A stretch of 52,213 nucleotides of DNA from CAIVAT01 sp037139855. GTDB lineage: Bacteria > Bacteroidota > Bacteroidia > Bacteroidales > FEN-979. Positions within the stretch are counted from its first letter, which is position 1. Every line of letters starts with the position of its first letter. The notes below the pieces were generated by a model that ran no database searches, had not been told where the DNA came from, and was given only the letters and a program-made list of their open reading frames with translations. Shown piece by piece: positions 8,729-16,803 of this stretch. The stretch is from NCBI GenBank assembly GCA_037139855.1, contig JBAXFM010000002.1, positions 1 through 52,213 of the forward strand, read 5' to 3'. Both the position numbers and the translations under genes were made by a program.

Positions 8729-9622
8729 TTATTTTTCAATTTGATCAATGCAGTGATGAATGAGTTTATTTGTCTCCTGATTAACAGGAACCATCGGAAG
8801 TCTTAAATAATTATGACAAAGCTTTTTAATCTCTAAAGCGGCTTTGATTCCCGAAGGACTTCCATCTGCAAACAATGCGTTGGTAAAATCAATCAGTTTG
8901 TAATGTAAGTTTCTGGCAGGTTTAACATTCCCGTCAAGTGCCAGTTTGACCATCTCAGCAAATTCTTTGGGATATGCATTGGCCGTGACGGAAATAACCC
9001 CGTCGGCTCCTGCGGCAATCAATGGAAGTGTTAACCCGTCATCTCCGGAAAGAACCAGAAAATCCTTTGGCCGGTTTTTTATAACCTGAAATATCTGGTC
9101 AAAATTACCTGAGGCTTCCTTAATTCCGACAATATTCGAACAGTCTTTTGCCAGCCGTAATGTGGTGGCGGCAGAGATGTTGCTGCTGGTCCGGCCAGGT
9201 ACCGTATATAAAATCACCGGAACGGGGCTGGCTTCAGCTATGATCTTGAAATGCTGATAGATGCCTTCCTGTTGCGGTTTTGAATAGTAGGGACAAACCG
9301 ACAGAATGGCATCAACCCCTTTGAACGGAGTACCATGTATCGCAATAACAACATCGGAGGTACTGTTGCCACCGATGCCGACAACAAGAGGTACCCGTTT
9401 ATTGATAGCTTTGACGGAATACTCTATCAGGGCTTTTTTTTCAGGTTTTGAAATGGTGGAAGATTCACCTGTTGTTCCAAGTAAAACAATGAAATCAACC
9501 CCTCCATGAATACAATGGTTTAGAATATTTTCAAAAGCTTCAAAATCAATGGCTCCTGATTTTTTAAAAGGCGTTACAATGGCTACGCCTGTTCCCTTGA
9601 ATTTATGGTATCCTTTTCGCAT
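8729..9622 (-). CDS. dapA: 4-hydroxy-tetrahydrodipicolinate synthase
   Basis: 297 residues, normal length. DapA condenses pyruvate with aspartate semialdehyde in the lysine and diaminopimelate pathway. Visible motifs: GTGVAIVTPF at the N terminus, LLGTTGESSTIS (catalytic Thr pair region), the tyrosine in VPVILYTVPGRTSSN, and the Schiff-base lysine in IVGIKEASGNF. The start overlaps the end of the DUF6913 gene by 20 bases, showing one operon read from the promoter at 10195-10225. Its stop lies 1 base from the start of the M14 peptidase gene. Confidence 0.96.
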   Translation of the reverse strand: MRKGYHKFKGTGVAIVTPFKKSGAIDFEAFENILNHCIHGGVDFIVLLGTTGESSTISKPEKKALIEYSVKAINKRVPLVVGIGGNSTSDVVIAIHGTPFKGVDAILSVCPYYSKPQQEGIYQHFKIIAEASPVPVILYTVPGRTSSNISAATTLRLAKDCSNIVGIKEASGNFDQIFQVIKNRPKDFLVLSGDDGLTLPLIAAGADGVISVTANAYPKEFAEMVKLALDGNVKPARNLHYKLIDFTNALFADGSPSGIKAALEIKKLCHNYLRLPMVPVNQETNKLIHHCIDQIEK

Positions 9623-10160
9623 GTGTCTTGATAACAGTGAGATAATGCTGAACCTGTCCGAGATATTCCTCCGAAGTCATGGTTGGCTTCATATCAATCA
9701 TCAGATCATAATATTCTGTGTTTATTTCAGAAAACTTACCTACCCGGAACAGTGCTTTTGATAAACCGGAAATATACTTTAACGGAAAATTATCCTGCAA
9801 ACTCAAATCAATCAGCAAATCAAATTCTTTTTCAATAAAGTCCTTAACCTGGGTATGGATCGGTTTGTAAAACCATGTAAGGTCGCGTTTTGAAAAGAAA
9901 TCGTAGGATAATTTTGGTAAAAAACGCTGTACGAGGTTTTTATTCTGTACAAATCCCAACGCTTTCACCTCTTTATGTTCGCCCTGTAATTGTGATACAA
10001 ACTCTGAAACACGTTCATAATCAGGTACATCATCAAGGGTGTACAGGATGCCAATCCTTTTGGCATCTTTCAGATTCGTCATTTGACACTGACGTTCTGA
10101 ACGGGATAAATCCCTTCTATAATAGTATTGACCAATTTTAATTCTAAGATTACCAAACAT
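9603..10160 (-). CDS. DUF6913 family protein
   Basis: 185 residues, no signal peptide or membrane segment. The sequence (RIGILYTLDDVPDYERVSEF, FDLLIDLSLQDNFPLKYISG, YYDLMIDMKPTMTSEEYLGQ) matches a small Bacteroidota-specific family of unknown function usually found directly before dapA. The order here is the same and the genes overlap by 20 bases. The alternating hydrophobic strands followed by helices suggest a compact alpha/beta fold. I know of no assigned activity; a role connected with lysine/diaminopimelate synthesis is inference from linkage only. It is the first gene of the operon, behind a strong promoter match. Confidence 0.75.
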   Translation of the reverse strand: MFGNLRIKIGQYYYRRDLSRSERQCQMTNLKDAKRIGILYTLDDVPDYERVSEFVSQLQGEHKEVKALGFVQNKNLVQRFLPKLSYDFFSKRDLTWFYKPIHTQVKDFIEKEFDLLIDLSLQDNFPLKYISGLSKALFRVGKFSEINTEYYDLMIDMKPTMTSEEYLGQVQHYLTVIKTHAKRIP

Positions 10161-10194
10161 AATTTTCAGTTAATTATTCATTAAGACTGAGTTG

Positions 10195-10225
10195 CAAAGT
10201 TAATGATTCTTTGCAGACCTAACAA
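10195..10225 (-). promoter_or_regulatory. Promoter for the DUF6913-dapA operon
   Basis: On the minus strand, TTG (10223-10225), a 20-base spacer and TAACTTTG (10195-10202) match the Bacteroidota -33/-7 promoter fully. The predicted leader before the DUF6913 ATG is about 30 bases. Confidence 0.7.
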
Positions 10226-10293
10226 TATGCAACCTGGTTTTTAATAAACGCTTGCCTGGAAAACAAAGTATAGCCGATATTGTTAATAAAGCA

Positions 10294-10301
10294 TAATTTT
10301 G
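10294..10301 (+). promoter_or_regulatory. -7 promoter box upstream of the MBL hydrolase gene
   Basis: TAATTTTG matches TAnnTTTG; no good -33 element is seen. If used, transcription would start near 10306 and the repeat at 10306-10366 would be the main part of the roughly 95-base leader. Confidence 0.4.
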
Positions 10302-10305
10302 TAGT

Positions 10306-10366
10306 GGTTCACGCAGGGGTTCACGCAGATTTCCGCTGATTATGTTGCAGATTTTCGCAGATTAAA
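10306..10366 (+). repeat. Dispersed intergenic repeat, copy A
   Basis: GGTTCACGCAG occurs twice in tandem (10306-10316 and 10318-10328). The second copy continues into TTCACGCAGATTTCCGCTGA (10320-10339), and a related unit GCAGATTTTCGCAGATTAAA follows at 10347-10366. The same two-unit pattern with about 22-23 base period occurs at 36836-36880, and a diverged form at 27141. It sits in the 238-base gap between the divergent DUF6913 and MBL genes. Confidence 0.7.
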
Positions 10367-10398
10367 ACTCGTTTTACGAATAATAAAAACTTTAATCA

Positions 10399-11166
10399 AT
10401 GGTTATCAGATTCTTAGGCACGGGCACTTCCCAGGGGGTTCCTGTTATCGCATGTAATTGTGTAGTCTGCAAGTCCACCGATGCACGCGACAAACGATTG
10501 CGTTCGTCCATTGCAGTCGAACAGGATGACTGGAGGATTATCATAGACTGCGGCCCTGATTTCAGGCAACAAATGCTGCGCGAAAAATTCCAGTCCATTG
10601 ATGCCATCCTCGTAACACACGGACATAAGGATCATCTCGGCGGCCTTGACGATGTGCGGGCATTCAACTATATCAACCGCAGGCCTGCCGAAGTTTATGC
10701 CAGTATCAAGGTTCAACGCATCATTAAACTGGAATTTTCTTACGCTTTTGAAAAGAACCCTTACCCGGGCGTTCCTGAAATTGTGTTGCATACGCTGACA
10801 AATAAACCATTTTTCATTCATGAACAGAAAATCACGCCGATAAAAGCCCTGCATTTCAGTCCCGATCATTTTGTTTACGGTTTTCGGTTTGGGGATTTCA
10901 CCTATATCACCGATGCGGTGAAAATTCCGGAAAAGGAAAAGGAAAAAATCAAGGGATCGAAAATAATTGTGCTGAATGCACTGAGAAAACAGAAACACTA
11001 CTCTCATTTTAACCTGGAGGAGGCGCTTGCCCTGATGGAGGAGTTCAAACCGGAACAAGGTTATCTCACACACATCAGCCACCAGATGGGCACGTATGAA
11101 TCCGTCAGTAAAGAATTGCCTGATTACGTAAAATTAGCCTATGACGGACTTACTTTGACTTTTTAA
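10399..11166 (+). CDS. Metallo-beta-lactamase-fold hydrolase, PhnP-like
   Basis: 255 residues, cytoplasmic. The MBL metal-binding motif THGHKDHLGGLDDVR is at about residues 73-87, with further metal ligands in ALHFSPDH, the aspartate in YITDAVKI, and HFNLEEAL near the C terminus. A cysteine set CNCVVC near residue 20 matches the extra zinc site of PhnP, a phosphoribosyl cyclic phosphodiesterase. The family hydrolyses phosphodiesters or related bonds; the substrate here is not determinable, and there are no phn genes nearby. The last 17 bases overlap the convergent solute-binding protein gene. Confidence 0.88.
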   Translation: MVIRFLGTGTSQGVPVIACNCVVCKSTDARDKRLRSSIAVEQDDWRIIIDCGPDFRQQMLREKFQSIDAILVTHGHKDHLGGLDDVRAFNYINRRPAEVYASIKVQRIIKLEFSYAFEKNPYPGVPEIVLHTLTNKPFFIHEQKITPIKALHFSPDHFVYGFRFGDFTYITDAVKIPEKEKEKIKGSKIIVLNALRKQKHYSHFNLEEALALMEEFKPEQGYLTHISHQMGTYESVSKELPDYVKLAYDGLTLTF

Positions 11167-12778
11167 CATATTTGAGGGTCAGCAGGTTCATGGGGTTGCT
11201 CCCAAGTCCACGAATATTTTTTTGAACAAACCGCAGCACCTGATCATAGTATAAAATTACCACCGGCGCCTCATCCATCATGATTTTTTCCATTTGCCGG
11301 TAGTAACTGAATCTGACTGAATCATTGACGGTTGACATGGCTTTTTCATACAACCTGTCAAAATCCGGATTGGAAAAATGGGTATAATTCGGGCCTTTCG
11401 GGCATAAGTTTTTTGAATAAAACATGGAGAGGTAGTTTTCGGCATCGGGATAGTCAGCGATCCAGGATGCCCGGAAAAAAGGCAGTTTCGCCTCCGATTT
11501 CATCTCTTTCACGGCGGCAGGCGGACTTACCTCAATCTTCATCTCTATTCCCAATGCTGAAACCTGATGCTGGATATATTTGCAAATATCAAGGTAATCG
11601 GCGGTGGAAGTCAGGGTGATGACCGGGAGGCCGGCCCCTTGCGGATAACCGGCTAACGCAAGCAATTGCCTGGCCCTGTCGGGATTGTAATCGTAAAAAA
11701 CATGCGTGGAATCGAAGGAAGGCAAGCCTTTTGGCGTTATTCCCTGGCAACCCGGAACGCCAATGTTGTTGCGCAGATAACGGATCATCTTTTTTCGGTC
11801 GAAGGCCATGTTGATGGCCTTCCTGATCTCCTTCACGGGAATTTGATCCTGCATTTTACGGTCGGTTCCTCCAACCATAAATCCAAGGTATTCTGTATTG
11901 AGGTAAGGCTGTGTGATCAAATCAATCTTTGACAAATATTCAGGTTGAAGCTTGCCTTCCCTGGTGAGCAACTCATCTTTATAGGTCGGATCAATCCCCG
12001 ACATCAGATCAAGGTTCCCTTTTATAAACTCCAGGAAGGCAGATTGCTTGTCGGGAACAAATGTGATGGCCACGGCATCCAGAAAAGGCAAACGCTGTCC
12101 GTTCTTTCTTTCAAAATATTTCGGATTCTTCAGCAAAACCAGCTTTACCCCTTCCTGCCACATTTTAAACATGAAAGGCCCTGTTCCAACAGGGTTTCTC
12201 CGAAATTCAGTGCCATAATAAGCCACCGCCTCCTGTGGCAATACGGAACAATACTGCATGCTGAGCAAGCGCAGAAAAGGCGGAAAAGGCGTTTCAAGGT
12301 GAATGATGAATGTGGAGTCATCCGGCGCTTCAAATGCGTCGGATAGTGCTAATTTTCTGATATTATTGAACAGCCATACACCTGGAGATGCCACCCTGGG
12401 ATCGATGATCCGCTTAAACGAAAACACAAAGTCACCGGCTGCCACCCTGCGGCCCTTACCCCCGGGAAATGCCGGACTGTCATGAAAAAACACATCACCG
12501 CGTAGGTGAAAAACATAATCGAGGCCCGACTCCGAAACACTCCATGACTTTGCGATGCATGGTTGGGTTTCCAATCGGTCATTCAGTTGCACCAGCCCGT
12601 TATACAGTTGATTTGCTGCCCAGGTAATGGCCTGATCGCGGGCAAAGGCAGGATCCAGCGTTGAAATATTGGCGGCCTCATTGTAACGAAATACCGTTTT
12701 ACCTTGTTGCTGATCGTAATCAGAGCAGGAATACAGCAAGGTAAAAGAGACAAAAAAAAGCAGGTTTGTTTTATTCAT
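11150..12778 (-). CDS. Family-5 ABC solute-binding lipoprotein (peptide-type)
   Basis: 542 residues, normal length for the DppA/OppA family. A lipoprotein signal with lipobox (LLYSC, Cys18) anchors it to a membrane. Family features: NISTLDPAFARDQAITWAANQLYNGL, AGDFVFSFKRIIDP, NPVGTGPFMFKMWQEG, IRKAINMAFDRKKMI and RASWIADYPDAENYLSMFY. Such proteins bind oligopeptides or related solutes and deliver them to an ABC permease. No permease or ATPase gene is adjacent, so it is an orphan here. It is divergent from the M1 peptidase pair and convergent with the MBL gene; supply of peptides by the neighbouring surface peptidases is a plausible but unproven link. Confidence 0.9.
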   Translation of the reverse strand: MNKTNLLFFVSFTLLYSCSDYDQQQGKTVFRYNEAANISTLDPAFARDQAITWAANQLYNGLVQLNDRLETQPCIAKSWSVSESGLDYVFHLRGDVFFHDSPAFPGGKGRRVAAGDFVFSFKRIIDPRVASPGVWLFNNIRKLALSDAFEAPDDSTFIIHLETPFPPFLRLLSMQYCSVLPQEAVAYYGTEFRRNPVGTGPFMFKMWQEGVKLVLLKNPKYFERKNGQRLPFLDAVAITFVPDKQSAFLEFIKGNLDLMSGIDPTYKDELLTREGKLQPEYLSKIDLITQPYLNTEYLGFMVGGTDRKMQDQIPVKEIRKAINMAFDRKKMIRYLRNNIGVPGCQGITPKGLPSFDSTHVFYDYNPDRARQLLALAGYPQGAGLPVITLTSTADYLDICKYIQHQVSALGIEMKIEVSPPAAVKEMKSEAKLPFFRASWIADYPDAENYLSMFYSKNLCPKGPNYTHFSNPDFDRLYEKAMSTVNDSVRFSYYRQMEKIMMDEAPVVILYYDQVLRFVQKNIRGLGSNPMNLLTLKYVKKSK

Positions 12779-12788
12779 AAGGTCAACG

Positions 12789-12796
12789 CAAAAATA
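12789..12796 (-). promoter_or_regulatory. -7 promoter box for the solute-binding protein gene
   Basis: Minus strand TATTTTTG, ending 10 bases before the ATG at 12778. No convincing -33 element was found. Confidence 0.45.
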
Positions 12797-12811
12797 TCAG
12801 AAAAAAACCAT

Positions 12812-12819
12812 TAATTTTG
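12812..12819 (+). promoter_or_regulatory. -7 promoter box for the M1 peptidase operon
   Basis: TAATTTTG fits TAnnTTTG and lies 30 bases before the ATG at 12850. It overlaps the upstream alternative start at 12817, which therefore cannot be translated from this promoter. The opposing box at 12789-12796 makes this a compact divergent promoter. Confidence 0.45.
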
Positions 12820-12849
12820 TTAATTCTTTCACCTACTAATCTAAATTCC

Positions 12850-14847
12850 ATGAAACTTCGCTCAGTACTGACAATTCTGCTCTTCTCATTTTTTCTCTTT
12901 TCAAATGCCCAGGATTTTTCGACCATGAAAGGTTCATCTTATTGTTCCATGAAAAAATCCTCATCCCGAAACCTGCCGGGTAAACCCATGAACAACAATT
13001 CAGGCCCCAAACACTCCTTCGATGTGATCAAATATACGATGAATGTGGACCTGTACAATTGTTATTCATCGCCTTACCCCAAAAGTTTTACCGGATCTGT
13101 GATCCTCCGTTTTAAAGTAGATTCCACGTTGAATTCAATTAAACTGAATGCGGAGAACTTCTCATTGATCATTGATTCCGTGAGACTTGCCGGTGTAACA
13201 TTCACACACGCCAATGACCTGGTGACCATCCAGCTCAACAGGACATATAATGTTGGTGAACTGGTTGATGTTAAAATTTACTACCAGCATAAAAATGTTT
13301 CGGATAATGCTTTTTATGTAAATTCAGGATTCGTATTCACCGATTGTGAGCCCGAAGGGGCCCGCAGATGGTTCCCATGCTGGGACAGTCCTTCGGATAA
13401 AGCCTTGTTCGAACTCATGGCAAAAGTCAAAGCAAATGTACGGCTTGGCTCCAACGGACGACTGGCAGATTCGACCCTTGTGGGTGATTTTCTTACCTAT
13501 CATTGGATTTCAGACCAGAATGTTGCCACGTACCTGATGGTGATCACTTCAAAAGTCAATTACCAGTTGAACATTGGTTATTGGCACAAATTGAGCAATC
13601 CCGCCGACAGCGTTCCTTTGAGATATTACTTTAACACCGGTGAAGATCCTTCAGGGGTAATGGCCATCATGCCTGCCATGACGACCTGGTATTCACAGAA
13701 TTTCATTGAGCATCCATTCGATAAAAATGGGTTTGCAACCCTCAACTCCGATTTTGCCTGGGGAGGCATGGAAAACCAAACACTTACCAGCCTGTGTCCT
13801 GGTTGCTGGAGTGAAAGTCTGGCTGCCCATGAATTTGCCCATCAGTGGTTTGGCGACATGATTACCTGCAGTACCTGGGCCGACATCTGGCTGAATGAAG
13901 GTTTTGCCACATGGTCAGAGGCTTTCTGGTACGAAAGTTATGGCGGTTATTCTGCTTATAAAACCTCCATCAACAATGAGGCAAGCAGTTATCTTGGAAG
14001 TAACCCGGGCTGGCCGATCTCAGATCCTTCCTGGGCAACAACAACCCCACCGGTCAATACCCTGTTTAATTATGCAATCACCTATGCAAAAGGCGCTTGT
14101 GTGCTGCATCAACTGCGGTATGTGCTGGGTGATCCCCTGTTTTTTCAAACACTGAAAACATATTGTGCTGACACCAACCTGAAATTCCACTCCGCAACAA
14201 TTCCTGATTTTATTGCAAAGGTGAACCAGGTTTCTGGCGCTGATTACAACTGGTTTTTTGATGAATGGATTTATCAACCGAATCATCCGGTTTACCAGAA
14301 TACCTACAACTTTGAGGATATCGGTAATGGTCAGTGGAAGGTTAATTTCTTTATGCAACAGGTACAAACCAATCCCCCGTTCTTCAAAATGCCGGTTGAA
14401 GTGCTGGTAAGATTTGCCGATGCCACCGATACGACATTGTATATCATGAATGATGTAAACTCGCAGCAGTTCTCCTGGACGTTTAATAAACAGCCTTTCG
14501 TGTTCAAGTTTGACCCCGACAGGCAAATTGTACTCAAAGCAGGAAATACCCTTGTCGGCGTTCCTGACAACATTTCAAAAACTGCCCATGCAAGTTTATC
14601 ACAGAATTCTCCGAATCCTGCCGGAAACACAACCCGTATTCGTTATGCAATTGACGAACCTTTGAAAGTAAAACTGGAAATCAGCGATATGTTGGGAGTT
14701 TTAATGATGCAACAGGTTGACAAACTGCAACCCGCTGGTGAATATGAAATCAACGTTGATTGTTCAGGTCTTGCACCCGGCAATTATCTTTATAAACTGA
14801 CAGCCGGGAATACGCAATTGGTGAAAAAGCTGGTCATCATCAAATAG
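12850..14847 (+). CDS. Secreted M1 family metallopeptidase with T9SS sorting domain (copy 1)
   Basis: 665 residues from the ATG that starts the signal peptide MKLRSVLTILLFSFFLFSNA. M1 aminopeptidase features: the substrate-recognition motif WGGMENQ (GAMEN equivalent), zinc motif HEFAH followed 18 residues later by the Glu of NEGFA, and the catalytic Tyr in ITYAKGACVL. The C terminus is a T9SS type A sorting domain (NSPNPAGNTTRIRY to KLVIIK), so the enzyme is predicted on the surface or in the medium, releasing N-terminal amino acids. A Ser/Met-rich stretch (about 28-55) precedes the catalytic region and is absent from copy 2. Copy 2 follows after 4 bases; the two share most of their sequence and are a tandem duplication. 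Confidence 0.93.
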   Translation: MKLRSVLTILLFSFFLFSNAQDFSTMKGSSYCSMKKSSSRNLPGKPMNNNSGPKHSFDVIKYTMNVDLYNCYSSPYPKSFTGSVILRFKVDSTLNSIKLNAENFSLIIDSVRLAGVTFTHANDLVTIQLNRTYNVGELVDVKIYYQHKNVSDNAFYVNSGFVFTDCEPEGARRWFPCWDSPSDKALFELMAKVKANVRLGSNGRLADSTLVGDFLTYHWISDQNVATYLMVITSKVNYQLNIGYWHKLSNPADSVPLRYYFNTGEDPSGVMAIMPAMTTWYSQNFIEHPFDKNGFATLNSDFAWGGMENQTLTSLCPGCWSESLAAHEFAHQWFGDMITCSTWADIWLNEGFATWSEAFWYESYGGYSAYKTSINNEASSYLGSNPGWPISDPSWATTTPPVNTLFNYAITYAKGACVLHQLRYVLGDPLFFQTLKTYCADTNLKFHSATIPDFIAKVNQVSGADYNWFFDEWIYQPNHPVYQNTYNFEDIGNGQWKVNFFMQQVQTNPPFFKMPVEVLVRFADATDTTLYIMNDVNSQQFSWTFNKQPFVFKFDPDRQIVLKAGNTLVGVPDNISKTAHASLSQNSPNPAGNTTRIRYAIDEPLKVKLEISDMLGVLMMQQVDKLQPAGEYEINVDCSGLAPGNYLYKLTAGNTQLVKKLVIIK

Positions 14848-14851
14848 GAAT

Positions 14852-16798
14852 ATGAAAACGTATTTTATATCCATCCTGTGGCTGGCGCTGTCGGTTGCAT
14901 CTGTTGCTCATTCATCACCGGTTATGCTTAAACCGGCAGATACGACCCACTTTTATACCAGCCACAGTTTCGACGTTTTGAAGTACAAGCTGGATATCAC
15001 CTTGTACCAGTGTTATCAAACTCCTTTTCCGAAAACCTTCACCGCCAGTGAAGTGATTACGTTCAGGGTTGATTCAACCTTGAATTCCATCCAACTGAAC
15101 GCGAATACGGCATCGTTAACGATTGATTCTGTCAGGTTGGCAGCTGTTTCCTTTACCCATGTCTCGAATATTTTAACTGTTACGCTTCAAAGAACCTATT
15201 CGCCCGGGGAAGTGGTGAGTATTCTCATTTATTACAGGCATAAAAATATCACTGACGCTGGCTTTTATGTCAGTTCGGGATTTGTTTTTACCGACTCACC
15301 GCCTGAAGGCGCCAGGAAATGGCTGCCTTGCTGGGATCGCCCGTCCGACAAGGCTACCTGGGAGTTGCTTGCCCGGGTTCCACTTTCGGTCAGGCTTGGT
15401 TCAACCGGACTCCTCGCCGACTCGACCCTGTCAGGAGATACGCTCACCTATCATTGGATCAGCAATATCCCTGTGGCAACTTATCTGATAACCTTTACCT
15501 CAAGTGTTAATTTTCAGATTCATACAAAGTACTGGCACAAGCTATCCAAACCTGACGACAGCATTCCGGTAAAAATTTATTATAAGTCAGGTGAAAAGCT
15601 TGCGATTGCTGACAGCACAATAATCCCCATCACCAATTACTTCGCTGAAAGATTCGGAGATTATCCGTTTGAAAAAATTGGATTTGCGACCCTCAACAGC
15701 TCTTTTGCCTGGGGAGGAATGGAAAACCAAAGCATGGTGAACCTGATGCCGGGCGGATACGATGATGCCAATCTGATTGCCCACGAACACTCCCATCAAT
15801 GGTTTGGCGATTTGATTACCTGTGGTACCTGGGCCGACATCTGGCTGAACGAGGGCTTTGGAACTTATTGCCAAAACCTGTGGGTTGAACATTCGGCAGG
15901 CTTTGAGGCCTACAAGAACAGTATGAACGCTCTTGCTTCCTATTACCTGGCTCATAATCCGGGATGGCCGCTATACCATCCCCTGTGGGCTTACATTACG
16001 CCCAACGGCAATACGTTGTATAACCAGGCAATTACCTACAATAAGGGGGCTTGTGTGCTTTTTCAGCTGAGATATGTATTGGGCGACAATACATTTTTCA
16101 GGGTGATGCAGGATTATGCAACCGACACCAATCTGATGTTTAAAAATGCCTTCACCCACGATTTTGTAGAAAAAGTGAATCAGGATGCAGGTCAGGACCT
16201 GAACTGGTTTTTTGACGAATGGGTGTATGGCCCGAATCATCCCGTTTATCAAAACACCTTTGAAATTGATAGCCTGGGTGAAAACTCCTGGCGTTTACCC
16301 TTTAAACTGAGCCAAACCCAGACAAATGCCGCATTTTTCAAAATGCCGGTGCAGGTTAAAATAAGTTTCAACGATGCCACGGATACCATCGTACAGGTTA
16401 TGAATGATGTTAATAACCAGGAATTTGCTTTCAGTTTTTCTAAAAAACCAATTAATATGGTGTTTGATCCATATCGGAATATCCTGCTCAAACAAGCCAC
16501 CACCATTTACGGCATTAAAACAATCCAGGGAAGACAAGGATTTAAACTCAACCAGAATGAGCCTAACCCATTCACGAATCATACGATGGTATCATACGAA
16601 GTTGGCGCTGAAGAAACGGTTGCCATTTCAGTTTATGACAGCAATGGGAAATTGTTGAATTGTCCGGTAAACAGGCTGCACACGCCAGGTTTTTACAGAT
16701 TTGAATTGTCAAATCCGGGGTTGATGCCCGGAATCTATTTTATTAAAATGGAAGCAGGTATCTTCACAGATACAAAGAGGATAGTTGTAGTCAGGTAA
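14852..16798 (+). CDS. Secreted M1 family metallopeptidase with T9SS sorting domain (copy 2)
   Basis: 648 residues with signal peptide MKTYFISILWLALSVASVAH. It keeps all M1 residues: WGGMENQ, HEHSH with Glu in NEGFG 18 residues on, and the Tyr of ITYNKGACVL. The C terminus is a T9SS sorting domain (NEPNPFTNHTMVSYEV to RIVVVR). It starts 4 bases after copy 1 and must be cotranscribed with it. Divergence from copy 1 is spread over the whole length and is strongest at the ends, so the duplication is not recent. Differences around the active site (EHSH versus EFAH, FGTY versus FATW) suggest different side-chain preferences; this is inference. It is convergent with lon (5-base gap). Confidence 0.93.
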   Translation: MKTYFISILWLALSVASVAHSSPVMLKPADTTHFYTSHSFDVLKYKLDITLYQCYQTPFPKTFTASEVITFRVDSTLNSIQLNANTASLTIDSVRLAAVSFTHVSNILTVTLQRTYSPGEVVSILIYYRHKNITDAGFYVSSGFVFTDSPPEGARKWLPCWDRPSDKATWELLARVPLSVRLGSTGLLADSTLSGDTLTYHWISNIPVATYLITFTSSVNFQIHTKYWHKLSKPDDSIPVKIYYKSGEKLAIADSTIIPITNYFAERFGDYPFEKIGFATLNSSFAWGGMENQSMVNLMPGGYDDANLIAHEHSHQWFGDLITCGTWADIWLNEGFGTYCQNLWVEHSAGFEAYKNSMNALASYYLAHNPGWPLYHPLWAYITPNGNTLYNQAITYNKGACVLFQLRYVLGDNTFFRVMQDYATDTNLMFKNAFTHDFVEKVNQDAGQDLNWFFDEWVYGPNHPVYQNTFEIDSLGENSWRLPFKLSQTQTNAAFFKMPVQVKISFNDATDTIVQVMNDVNNQEFAFSFSKKPINMVFDPYRNILLKQATTIYGIKTIQGRQGFKLNQNEPNPFTNHTMVSYEVGAEETVAISVYDSNGKLLNCPVNRLHTPGFYRFELSNPGLMPGIYFIKMEAGIFTDTKRIVVVR

Positions 16799-16803
16799 GT
16801 TGC

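Noticed and set aside
10414..11082. 222-codon open frame on the minus strand
   Set aside because: Antisense shadow of the MBL hydrolase, which has full family motifs in the plus frame; the antisense product resembles nothing.
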